A stretch of 46,800 nucleotides of DNA, taken from contig NZ_QJRL01000033.1 of assembly GCF_003205205.1 (NCBI RefSeq), positions 1-46,800 of the forward strand. The letters run 5' to 3'. Both the position numbers and the translations under genes were made by a program. Source of the stretch: Pseudomonas sp. LB-090624. GTDB lineage: Bacteria; Pseudomonadota; Gammaproteobacteria; Pseudomonadales; Pseudomonadaceae. The notes beneath the pieces are model-generated. The model saw nothing but the letters and a program-made list of their open reading frames with translations, was not told the origin of the DNA and made no database searches. Shown in pieces: positions 1 through 7,071 of this stretch; the stretch's first letter is position 1, and the number at the start of each line of letters is the position of its first letter.

Positions 1-306
1 GGCGGTCATGGCGGAGGTAACGGCGGTGGGCACGGAGGAGGCAAGGGCGGACATAGCGGAAATGGTAAAGGCTTCGCAAGCGATCACGCTGGAAAGGCGA
101 CACGTGATCATGGCGTAAGCGGCAATCGGTACGGCAGCTCGCGCAACAGCGACAACGGTCATGGAACCACCACCTCGGGTATCGCTCACTCCAAGGATAC
201 TCGCGGTTTGTCCAAATCCACGGCCATCTCTGGAACGACTCCAGGCGATCATAATGCAAAAGGTCTCAGCAACGCTGTCGGCTCATCTTCAAAGAATGAT
301 CGATGA
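1..306 (+). CDS. Glycine/histidine-rich protein, C-terminal part
   Basis: The frame is open from base 1 and stops at TGA 304-306, so only the last 101 residues are present. The visible part begins with GGH/GGN/GGGK-type repeats rich in Gly, His, Asn and Lys and continues into a polar Ser/Thr/Asn/Asp-rich tail ending SSKNDR. There is no Cys and no hydrophobic segment. Low complexity of this kind occurs in secreted or surface proteins and in disordered linkers, but I do not recognise a family. An intrinsic terminator follows 39 bp later, which supports this as the real end of a transcription unit. The start and any signal peptide lie outside the window, so function cannot be assigned. Confidence 0.6.
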   Translation, partial: GGHGGGNGGGHGGGKGGHSGNGKGFASDHAGKATRDHGVSGNRYGSSRNSDNGHGTTTSGIAHSKDTRGLSKSTAISGTTPGDHNAKGLSNAVGSSSKNDR

Positions 307-344
307 TTTGAAAGCCTTTATGCGGTACCCGCTTTAGTGTGTAG

Positions 345-372
345 AAAGCCCAGCGTGTGCTGGGCTTTTTTT
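345..372 (+). terminator. Rho-independent terminator
   Basis: Perfect 10-bp inverted repeat AAAGCCCAGC / GCTGGGCTTT with a GTGT loop, followed by a continuing T run. It ends the Gly/His-rich gene. The minus-strand gene that stops at 459 also points toward it, but the T run favours plus-strand termination. Confidence 0.9.
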
Positions 373-458
373 GTGCCCGCGATGGCCTGGCGTCGACTGC
401 GAATAGACAGGGCCCGATCATCAAAGGTGCACGGGCCATACGAGGGGGCTTTGCACTG

Positions 459-860
459 TCAGCCAGGCTGAAGGGCAGGGCTGCAGGGGGTATGCCATGG
501 GGCAGCGGAATCGAGGTGTATATGTTTCTGCTTCCTGGGCAGGAACGGTGTATCAAGCGTACCCAGCGCTATGGAAACCCAGCCGGCAAACTCACCTTGA
601 GAGCGTGACCAGAACAAGCTAGAGCCGCACGCTGTGCAGAACTCGCGCACGACTGCTGGTGAAGAGGCAAAGCGCTTGATGCTGGTGGCACCGCGCACAA
701 TGCGCAGCATGTTGCGCGGTACGCTGCCGTACGAGGCGAACGCGGCTCCGTGGCTTTTGCGGCACTGGCTGCAATGGCAATGGCTCACTGCTTTGGGTGG
801 GGTGAGTAACAGATAACCGACCGCTGCGCACAGGCAGCTTCCTTGGTATGTCTCGCTCAT
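459..860 (-). CDS. GFA-family (CENP-V/GFA fold) zinc protein
   Basis: A 133-residue protein of the glutathione-dependent formaldehyde-activating enzyme (GFA) family. Zinc-ligand cysteines are all visible: C9 and C11, C28-H29-C30-x2-C33, and C75-x2-C78, in the order and spacing typical of the family. Members act on small aldehyde or glutathione adducts, but most have no proven substrate and the name should not be read as proven formaldehyde activity. The length is normal for the family. The ATG at 858-860 has only a weak purine-rich stretch upstream. A second GFA gene lies 200 bp upstream on the same strand; the two share the cysteine framework but little else, so they are old paralogues rather than a recent duplication. 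Confidence 0.85.
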   Translation of the reverse strand: MSETYQGSCLCAAVGYLLLTPPKAVSHCHCSQCRKSHGAAFASYGSVPRNMLRIVRGATSIKRFASSPAVVREFCTACGSSLFWSRSQGEFAGWVSIALGTLDTPFLPRKQKHIHLDSAAPWHTPCSPALQPG

Positions 861-950
861 TGGCGCTTCCGTGCAGGAGGGAAGGGCCAGCGTAGCTGAC
901 CTGGCCTGGGTAGTCGACTGGCTGCTCGCGAGCCAGGGGAAGTTGCGGGC

Positions 951-976
951 AAAAGAAAGCCCGCTGCTAGGCGGGC
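951..976 (-). terminator. Intrinsic terminator of the second GFA gene
   Basis: Read on the minus strand: GCCCGC, six-base loop, GCGGGC, then TTTCTTTT. It lies 87 bp past the stop of the gene at 1063-1521, so the two GFA genes probably form separate transcripts. Confidence 0.75.
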
Positions 977-1062
977 AAGGTCTATCACACGTAGGGGATG
1001 TAACTAATGTCTCGCACAGCGTGTGAAAAATTGGTCAAAGATGTGCAAACAGCTCATCAACG

Positions 1063-1521
1063 TCATGATGCGTGGGTATGGCGAGGCTGAGACCCCAGTG
1101 CGGCGGCGAATGCCTCGGGCGTCGGGCTTTCCTCCCATTGCGCAGTGGCTGGCGGCAACACCAGCCACGGTTGCTTGCGTCGTGTCCAGATGTGCGCAAC
1201 CGGCTCGAAATGCTCTGACCCCTCCAGCATCCCGGCCCGCACCACACGCATGCCGGGCGCTGCTGTGGTCTCATTGAACAGCCGGGTGTGACACACGCCA
1301 CAGGCATGCTGCCTGGACGTGTGCCCTTGGTGCTCACGCACGTAGGTCGCCGTTTCGCCCGCCACCCCTACCGCTGACGCTGCGCATAGCATATGCAAGG
1401 CGAATGAACTGCCGCTCCAGCGCTGACAGTTGAGGCAATGGCAGGCATACAGCGCGGGCAGTTGCTGCGCTGCGATTTCGACCTTGACGAGCCCACATTG
1501 GCATTGACCGGTGAATCTCAT
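1063..1521 (-). CDS. GFA-family (CENP-V/GFA fold) zinc protein, second copy
   Basis: A 152-residue GFA-fold protein with the full cysteine set: C7 and C9, C27-H28-C29-x2-C32, C74-x2-C77. An upstream in-frame ATG would add 14 residues, but the ATG at 1519-1521 is preceded by AAGGAGT at about 8 bp and begins directly at the conserved MRFTGQCQCG segment, so I chose it. The C-terminal region (HIWTRRKQPW) is typical of the larger GFA members. The gene is divergent from the LysR regulator at 1628 with 106 bp between them, the usual arrangement of a LysR regulator and its target. That regulatory link is inference. Substrate is unknown. Confidence 0.85.
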   Translation of the reverse strand: MRFTGQCQCGLVKVEIAAQQLPALYACHCLNCQRWSGSSFALHMLCAASAVGVAGETATYVREHQGHTSRQHACGVCHTRLFNETTAAPGMRVVRAGMLEGSEHFEPVAHIWTRRKQPWLVLPPATAQWEESPTPEAFAAALGSQPRHTHAS

Positions 1522-1627
1522 GCGTCGACTCCTTACAATGGCGCACGGAAAAGTACAGGGCACATGATCCCCTTTTCACACGCTTGGGCAGAAGAGCAAA
1601 AAAGGAGCAACCGTTGGTCAGGAATGT

Positions 1628-2554
1628 ATGAACACCCTTGAATGGGAAAGCCAGCAGGTGTTCCTCGCGGTGTTGCGCTCCGGCAGCCTGAGCGGTGCTG
1701 CGAAGCTGTTGGGGATAGCACAAGCGACGGCTCGCCGACGCCTCGACAATCTTGAGCAGGCTCTGGGTTTGAGCCTGTTTACCCGCACGCCCATGGGCTT
1801 GACACCCACCAGCGGGGCGCGGCGCCTTATTGACCATGCCGAAGCCATGGATCTCGCTGCGCAAGCCTTCAACCGCGCGGCCAGCGCTGAAACATCGATG
1901 GACCACGGCACGGTAAGGCTGACCTGTGGCGAATTGCTGGGGGTAGAGGTACTACCCGCTCTACTGCAAAGCTTTCACTACAGCCACCCGGGGCTGAAGC
2001 TTGAGCTAAGCATTGGGGACGCACTGGAAGACATCGCCAGGCTGCAGTCGGATATAGCCGTACGCCTGATGCGCCCTATAGAAGCCGATATCGTGGCTCG
2101 GCGCGTCGGCAGCTTGCGGGTCGGTATTCATGCCAGTGCTGCCTGCCTGGCGCGTTACGGCGCCCCCGAGAGCCTGATGTCGTTGCGCCAGGGGCCGCTG
2201 ATCGGGCCGGACAGACGCTCAGCCGACCTTCGCCGCCTGGTGGATGCCGGGCTGTGTGAAGCCGGCCAGCATTTCGTGATTGCCACCGATCACCACCTCG
2301 CGCAACTGGCTGCGCTGAAGGCGGGGCTGGGCTTCGGTCTGTGCCCGGCGCCCATCGCCCGAAGCCACGGGTTGGTACACGTACTGCCAGACAGTTTCGG
2401 CTTTGACGTCGATGTGTGGATCGCGATGCACAGTGACCTTCGCAAGATAAAACGGATCGTCAAAGCGTTCGAAGTGTTGGGTGACAAACTGCATCACTAT
2501 CTGGAAGCAGATAGTCGCGGGCGCAAGCTCGCTTGCGGCGTGACTACCAGGTAA
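1628..2554 (+). CDS. LysR-type transcriptional regulator
   Basis: A 308-residue regulator. An N-terminal winged helix-turn-helix spans about residues 5-65 (WESQQVFLAV, SGSLSGAAKLLGIAQATARRRLDNLE). The second helix reads QATARRRL where most LysR proteins have QPAVSRQI. A substrate-binding domain follows (about 90-295), with DIAVRL in the position where LysR sensors carry the conserved D-x-A-x-R motif. The last 20 residues are polar and probably disordered. The gene is divergent from the GFA gene at 1063-1521 and convergent with the SDR gene at 2581, so the GFA gene is its most likely neighbour target. The ligand cannot be read from sequence. Confidence 0.88.
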   Translation: MNTLEWESQQVFLAVLRSGSLSGAAKLLGIAQATARRRLDNLEQALGLSLFTRTPMGLTPTSGARRLIDHAEAMDLAAQAFNRAASAETSMDHGTVRLTCGELLGVEVLPALLQSFHYSHPGLKLELSIGDALEDIARLQSDIAVRLMRPIEADIVARRVGSLRVGIHASAACLARYGAPESLMSLRQGPLIGPDRRSADLRRLVDAGLCEAGQHFVIATDHHLAQLAALKAGLGFGLCPAPIARSHGLVHVLPDSFGFDVDVWIAMHSDLRKIKRIVKAFEVLGDKLHHYLEADSRGRKLACGVTTR

Positions 2555-2580
2555 TAGCGATGCCTCGCGCCCCAGCTCAA

Positions 2581-3285
2581 TCAGACGCTGCGTGTTACGC
2601 CGCCATCGACCTTGATGTTCTGCCCGGTGATGTAGGCCGCACCTTCGCTGGCCAGAAATGCGATGGTGGCAGCGATTTCCTCGCTGGTGCCATAGCGCTT
2701 GAGCGGCACGCTGTCACGCCGTTGGTCGGTGGCCGGCAGGCTATCGATCCAGCCGGGGAGGATGTTGTTGATGCGCACGTTGTCCGCTGCGAAGTTGTCG
2801 GCGAAGATCTTGCTGAATGCGGCCAGGCCTGAGCGGAACACCGCCGAAGTCGGGAACAGCTCGCTCGGCTCGAACGCCCAGGCGGTGGAAATATTGATGA
2901 TCACACCGCCCTTCTGGCGTTGCATGTAAGGCGTTACCAGACGCGTCGGGCGAATGACATTGAGCAGGTAGGTCTCCATGCCCTTGTGCCAGTCCTCGTC
3001 GCTGATCTCCAGGATGGGGGCGCGTGGACCGTGGCCGGCACTGTTGACCAGCACGTCGATACGGCCCCATTTTTCCACCACGGCCTCGACCAGGCGCTGC
3101 AAGTCTGCAACCGACTGGTTGCTGCCGGTTACCCCAATGCCGCCAAGCTCGGCAGCCAATGCCTCGCCTTTGCCGGAAGATGAGAGGATGCCAACCTTGA
3201 ACCCGTCGGCGGCCAGGCGGCGTGCTGCCGCTGCGCCCATCCCGCTGCCACCGGCAGTGATAATCGCTACTTTTTCTACTGACAT
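2581..3285 (-). CDS. Short-chain dehydrogenase/reductase with non-canonical active site
   Basis: A 234-residue SDR. The Rossmann cofactor motif TAGGSGMG is at 10-17, the NSAG motif at 81-84, structural N109 and catalytic-type S133 are present, and VDGG lies near the end. At the place of the usual Y-x3-K pair the sequence reads S147-x3-R151 (SAVFR), so the catalytic Tyr and Lys are both replaced. The fold is certain. Normal SDR chemistry is doubtful, although a divergent subfamily with this pattern may exist. The ATG at 3283-3285 is preceded by GGGAGG and was chosen over an ATG 13 codons upstream. The gene lies downstream of the LysR gene at 3384-4277 on the same strand with 98 bp between them, so that regulator may control it. 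Confidence 0.85.
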   Translation of the reverse strand: MSVEKVAIITAGGSGMGAAAARRLAADGFKVGILSSSGKGEALAAELGGIGVTGSNQSVADLQRLVEAVVEKWGRIDVLVNSAGHGPRAPILEISDEDWHKGMETYLLNVIRPTRLVTPYMQRQKGGVIINISTAWAFEPSELFPTSAVFRSGLAAFSKIFADNFAADNVRINNILPGWIDSLPATDQRRDSVPLKRYGTSEEIAATIAFLASEGAAYITGQNIKVDGGVTRSV

Positions 3286-3383
3286 GCTGCCTCCCAAAAA
3301 TTGAATGCCGTTACGTGAGTGCATTCACATTAGCAGTAGCTATTGCAGCGAGGGAGGTAGCTGAAATTGTCCGTGGCAGTAGA

Positions 3384-4277
3384 TTAACTATCGGCAACTT
3401 GCTGTTTCAGCCACCGCTGTACCACGGTCAACGAATCTGGCTGCTGCATCTTGCGTGGCCATACCAGGTAGAACGACTTGTCGAGCCTCATCTGCTCAGC
3501 GAAGACCTGGGTCAGCCTGCCCGCGGCGATGTCATCACGGACGAATGCCAGGCTGGCCAGGGCAATGCCCTGGCCACCGATGGCTGCATCGATGGCCAAT
3601 GAGGTCTGGTTGAACCGCAGATGCCTGGCTGTCGGTTGAGCATGCTGCGCAAACAGCTGTGCAAGGAACCTAGGCCAGAAATCATGGGCATCGTGAAGCA
3701 TGACGAAGTCCTGCAGTTGCTCGAAGCTGACGGGACCTTCGTGCCCTTCAAGCAGCCTGGGGCTGGCCACGGCAACGATGCACTGTTCCATCAGGAGCTC
3801 GCTGTTCAGGCCCGCTCCAACTTCGGGCTGGCCATAGCGTACAGCGATGTCCACGCCATCGGTGTTGAAGTGGGAAAGCCTGTCCGTGGCCAGCACACGC
3901 AGATCGATGTCCGGGTGGCTCTGGGCAAAGTTGCCCAGCCTGGGAATGAGCCATTTCGAGGCAAAGGTCGGGGTAACGCTGACCGTAAGGTGTGCAGCTT
4001 GCGGCCTTAGCAGGCGGGTTGCCTCATCGATCATGGCCAAGGCACTGCGAATGCTGCCGCTGTAGCCCACACCCGCATCGGTCAACGCCAGACCGCGGGG
4101 CAGGCGCTGGAACAAACGAAGCGCCAAACTCGCTTCCAGCCCTCTTATCTGTTGGGCGACAGCTGCCTGGGTCACCCCCAGTTCCTCGGCAGCAAGGCGG
4201 AAGTTGAGGTGGCGGGCAACCACTTCAAACACACGGAGTGCATTGAGCGAAGGCAGTGCTGGGAAACCGTTTGGCAT
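3384..4277 (-). CDS. LysR-type regulator, GcvA-like
   Basis: A 297-residue regulator of the GcvA/AmpR subgroup. It opens with the typical LPSLNALRVFEVVARHLNF segment, the helix-turn-helix runs to about residue 65 (AAEELGVTQAAVAQQIRGLE), and a type-2 periplasmic-binding-like sensor domain follows with SVTPTFASKWLIPRL and DGVDIAVRYG motifs. GcvA-type proteins often activate a neighbouring catabolic or detoxification gene. Here the SDR gene follows on the same strand, and the broken PuuR-like gene is divergent 182 bp away. The effector is unknown. Length and motifs are complete. Confidence 0.88.
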   Translation of the reverse strand: MPNGFPALPSLNALRVFEVVARHLNFRLAAEELGVTQAAVAQQIRGLEASLALRLFQRLPRGLALTDAGVGYSGSIRSALAMIDEATRLLRPQAAHLTVSVTPTFASKWLIPRLGNFAQSHPDIDLRVLATDRLSHFNTDGVDIAVRYGQPEVGAGLNSELLMEQCIVAVASPRLLEGHEGPVSFEQLQDFVMLHDAHDFWPRFLAQLFAQHAQPTARHLRFNQTSLAIDAAIGGQGIALASLAFVRDDIAAGRLTQVFAEQMRLDKSFYLVWPRKMQQPDSLTVVQRWLKQQVADS

Positions 4278-4388
4278 GACGATGGAGGGCCGGGCTGGAA
4301 AGTCTCACCGGCGAGGCTACTCCTTGAAACGCTGTAAAGAAACCCGTGTCGGCCCCCGGTTCGGGTGTGCGCATTTCAGATGGGTGGC

Positions 4389-4445
4389 TTGACTCGTGAA
4401 ATTTTTCGTGTAATTTTTCATGAAAAATAACTCTAAAAATTTCAC
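4389..4445 (+). promoter_or_regulatory. Nested palindromic operator and likely promoter before the puu cluster
   Basis: An AT-rich island in GC-rich DNA. An outer perfect 11-bp inverted repeat, GTGAAATTTTT (4396-4406) and AAAAATTTCAC (4435-4445), encloses a perfect 16-bp palindrome ATTTTTCATGAAAAAT (4413-4428). AATTTTTCGTG and AATTTTTCATG also form a direct repeat 12 bp apart, about one helical turn. A possible promoter, TTGACT (4389-4394) and TAATTT (4411-4416), overlaps these arms. Symmetry and position suggest an operator for a PuuR-type dimer; binding is inferred. Confidence 0.65.
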
Positions 4446-4459
4446 GGCAGTCCGAAACG

Positions 4460-4801
4460 ATGAAGATGCACGAAGAGGTCGAAGCCCTCGCGATCCTTAT
4501 TCACGACCTGCGCAAATTCAAGAACCTGACCCAAGGCGAACTGGCTGAGCGGATAAACCGCTCGGTCGACTTGCTGTCCCAGGTCGAACGCGCAGTGTCG
4601 CGCCCGACCGTTGCCGACCTGACTGCGATCAGCGAAGCGCTCGGCGTATCGACCGCCTACTTCTACAACCTGAGCAAGCTCCGCAGCATCCGACTGCTTC
4701 CAGCTGCGACCCCACGCGCAGTTCCGTTACGCCAACCTGATGGCAAAGCCCACCCGCGTGCTCTGGGTCTTCAATTGAATTCGTTCACCTCACAAGGATA
4801 A
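4460..4801 (+). pseudogene. PuuR-type regulator remnant: HTH kept, cupin core deleted and frame shifted
   Basis: The first 77 residues match the regulator at 8570-9124 almost residue for residue: an N-terminal helix, then an XRE helix-turn-helix with LSQVER.VSRPTVADLTAIS. After about base 4686 similarity stops in this frame. One base over, 4695-4778 encodes the last 27 or so residues of the paralogue (CFQLRPHAQFRYANL, then PTRVLWVF and a stop). Compared with the intact copy about 237 nt of cupin core are missing, and one extra base puts the tail out of frame. The frame used here runs on to TAA 4799-4801, five bases before puuA, giving 113 residues. It might still make an HTH-only DNA-binding protein that no longer senses ligand. 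The ATG at 4460 matches the paralogue start. Confidence 0.8.
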
Positions 4802-4805
4802 GAAG

Positions 4806-6152
4806 ATGAGTGTCATCTTTCCGGATCTGCTGACTGAAGTGCGTTCGTTCCGGGCGCAGCACCCGGCAATACGCTATGTCGACCTGATTGCGCTGGACAT
4901 TCCCGGGCACTTCTACGGCAAGCGTTATCCCATGGACATGCTGGAAAAAGTCGCAGCTGGCGCGCCGCTGAAGCTGCCGCAAAACTGCGTGCTGCTGGGG
5001 ACCCAGGGTGGCCTCTACCCGATCGGTGACTACTGCTTCGCCGATGGCGACCCGGATGCCGCGCGGCGACTGGTCCCAGGTACCCTGAAGCCGGTGCGCT
5101 GGGAGAAGGAAGTGGTCGCCCAGATGCTGATAACGTCCGATGGCACCGCCGAGCCGATCGAGTTCGAGCCCCGTGAGGTGCTGGCCCGCGTGCTACAGCG
5201 CCTGGCCCGGCGCGGGATCCGCCCGGTAGTGGCGTTCGAACTGGAGTTCTACCTGTTTGACCGCAAGCTGGACAACGGCCTGCCACAGTACCCCCGCGAC
5301 ACGGCGACCGGCGACCAAGACGACCAGCCGAACATGCACATCGAGCGCCTGTCGCGGTTCTCGTCGGTGCTGCACGAAATGGTCGATGGCGCCAACGAGC
5401 AGGGCGTGCCGGCCAACGTCATCACCGCCGAACTGGGCCCAGGCCAGTTCGAGATCAACTTCTCGCACAGTGAAGATGCCCTCAGTGCGGCGGACTGGTC
5501 AGCGCTGTTCTGCCGCAGTACCCGCGGTATCGCGATGAAGCACGGCTATCGCGCCAGCTTCATGAGCAAGCCGTATCTGGATGCACCGGGCAGCGGCATG
5601 CACGTGCATGTCAGCCTGTATGACAGCGAAGGCAACAACATCCTGGCGAGCGCAGAACAACGCAAGCTGCGCCATGCGGTGGCGGGTTGCCTGGAGCTGT
5701 TGCCGCACTGCATGCCGATCTTTGCCCCCAACCACAATGCCTACCGCCGCTATGGGGCCATGGTCAATGCAGCGAGCAAGGCCAGTTGGGGCTTCGAGGA
5801 TCGCGATGCGTGCATTCGCATCCCCGAGTCCGACCCGCGCAACCTGCGTATCGAACATCGCCTGGCCGGCGCGGACGCCAACCCGTACCTGGTGCTGGCG
5901 GCCATCCTGACCGGGATGGAGCACGGCCTGGACCGCGGCGTCGAACCCATTGCGCCACTGAATGACAACCGCCAGAGCGGCATCGATTTCCCCAAGGATG
6001 CCCTCAGTGCCTTGGCCGCGATGCGCCACCACCCGGTGCTCAACCAAGGTCTGGGCAGTGAGTTCGTGATGGTCTATTGCGAGAACAAATACCAGGAGCA
6101 ACTGGACTTCATGCGCCACATCGATGCCCGCGAATACCGCTGGTTCCTGTAG
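4806..6152 (+). CDS. puuA: Gamma-glutamylpolyamine synthetase (glutamine synthetase family)
   Basis: A 448-residue glutamine-synthetase-fold ligase that joins glutamate to putrescine or another polyamine with ATP, the first step of the gamma-glutamylated catabolic route in the cytoplasm. Visible family motifs in order are FELEFYLFD, the metal and substrate segment ELGPGQFEINFSH, GSGMHVHVSLYD, the ATP-site PNHNAYRRYG, and NLRIEHRLAGADANPYLVLAA. The adenylylation loop of true GlnA is absent. AAGGATAAG precedes the ATG. Downstream are a gamma-glutamyl amide hydrolase and a polyamine aminotransferase, which separates this from assimilatory glutamine synthetase. Pseudomonads carry several such paralogues with different amine preferences, and the exact substrate here is not readable. 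Confidence 0.88.
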   Translation: MSVIFPDLLTEVRSFRAQHPAIRYVDLIALDIPGHFYGKRYPMDMLEKVAAGAPLKLPQNCVLLGTQGGLYPIGDYCFADGDPDAARRLVPGTLKPVRWEKEVVAQMLITSDGTAEPIEFEPREVLARVLQRLARRGIRPVVAFELEFYLFDRKLDNGLPQYPRDTATGDQDDQPNMHIERLSRFSSVLHEMVDGANEQGVPANVITAELGPGQFEINFSHSEDALSAADWSALFCRSTRGIAMKHGYRASFMSKPYLDAPGSGMHVHVSLYDSEGNNILASAEQRKLRHAVAGCLELLPHCMPIFAPNHNAYRRYGAMVNAASKASWGFEDRDACIRIPESDPRNLRIEHRLAGADANPYLVLAAILTGMEHGLDRGVEPIAPLNDNRQSGIDFPKDALSALAAMRHHPVLNQGLGSEFVMVYCENKYQEQLDFMRHIDAREYRWFL

Positions 6153-6228
6153 CTGCAGCGGTTCGGACGACACCGTCAACCCCCACGTTTTCAACACCAC
6201 GCGCAATACCGATTTGCCGGAGGAAGAT

Positions 6229-7002
6229 ATGCCACGTGTGCCCGTTATTGGCATTACCGCATGCACCAGCATGATTGAGCAGCATGCCACCCAGACCATC
6301 GCCGAGAAGTACGCGCGCGCGGCAGCCAAGGCAGCGTGTGGCCTGCCCATCGTGATACCCAGCCTGGGCGAACTGATGGACAGCGCCGATATCCTCGACG
6401 TAGTGGACGGGCTGATCTTCACCGGTTCGCCGTCCAACATCGAGCCGTTTCATTACAACGGTCCGACCAGTGCCGAGGGTACCCGGCACGACCCACTGCG
6501 AGATGCCACCACGTTGCCGCTGATGCGTGCGGCTATCGCCGCCGGCGTGCCGGTATTGGGCATTTGCCGAGGTTTTCAGGAAATGAACGTGGCGCTGGGG
6601 GGCACCCTGTACCAGAAGGTTCACGAGGCTGGCGTATTCATGGACCACCGCGAAGGCAAGGGCGAGCCGATCGAAAAGCAATATGGCCCTCGCCATACCA
6701 TGCACGTACAGCCTGGCGGCCTGCTTGACCGCATGGGTTTGCCGGCGATCTTCGACGTCAATTCCATCCACGGCCAAGGCATTGATGTACTGGCCCCTGG
6801 GCTGAGGGTGGAAGCGTTGGCGCCGGACGGCCTGGTAGAGGCCATTTCGGTCGACAACGCCAAGGGCTTTGCCTTGGCCGTGCAATGGCACCCCGAGTTC
6901 CAGGTCATGGATAACCCGCAGTACCTGACCCTCTTCCAGTCGTTTGGCAAGGCCTGTCGGCAGCGCTCGGTGCTGCGCCAGCGGGTGTTGCTGAGTGCCT
7001 GA
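6229..7002 (+). CDS. puuD: Gamma-glutamyl-GABA hydrolase (class I glutamine amidotransferase-like, PuuD)
   Basis: A 257-residue hydrolase of the peptidase C26 family, expected to release GABA and glutamate from gamma-glutamyl-GABA. The nucleophile is C113 in GICRGFQEMN, with H221 and E223 in WHPEF completing the triad. The N-terminal VPVIGITAC start and the TGSPSNIEP segment are typical of PuuD. The ATG at 6229 has CCGGAGGAAGAT just upstream; an in-frame start 35 codons earlier would overlap puuA and is not needed. It sits 76 bp after puuA and 69 bp before the aminotransferase, so the three are probably one transcript. Confidence 0.9.
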   Translation: MPRVPVIGITACTSMIEQHATQTIAEKYARAAAKAACGLPIVIPSLGELMDSADILDVVDGLIFTGSPSNIEPFHYNGPTSAEGTRHDPLRDATTLPLMRAAIAAGVPVLGICRGFQEMNVALGGTLYQKVHEAGVFMDHREGKGEPIEKQYGPRHTMHVQPGGLLDRMGLPAIFDVNSIHGQGIDVLAPGLRVEALAPDGLVEAISVDNAKGFALAVQWHPEFQVMDNPQYLTLFQSFGKACRQRSVLRQRVLLSA

Positions 7003-7071
7003 GCCGCGGCATTTCCAACCACAAGAAAGTACCCGCGTAGCACGGCTGCGCAAACTGATGGAGTGAAGACA

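Noticed and set aside
6124..6228. Longer start for puuD
   Set aside because: It would overlap the end of puuA, and the extra residues have no similarity; GGAGGAAG before ATG 6229 decides the start.
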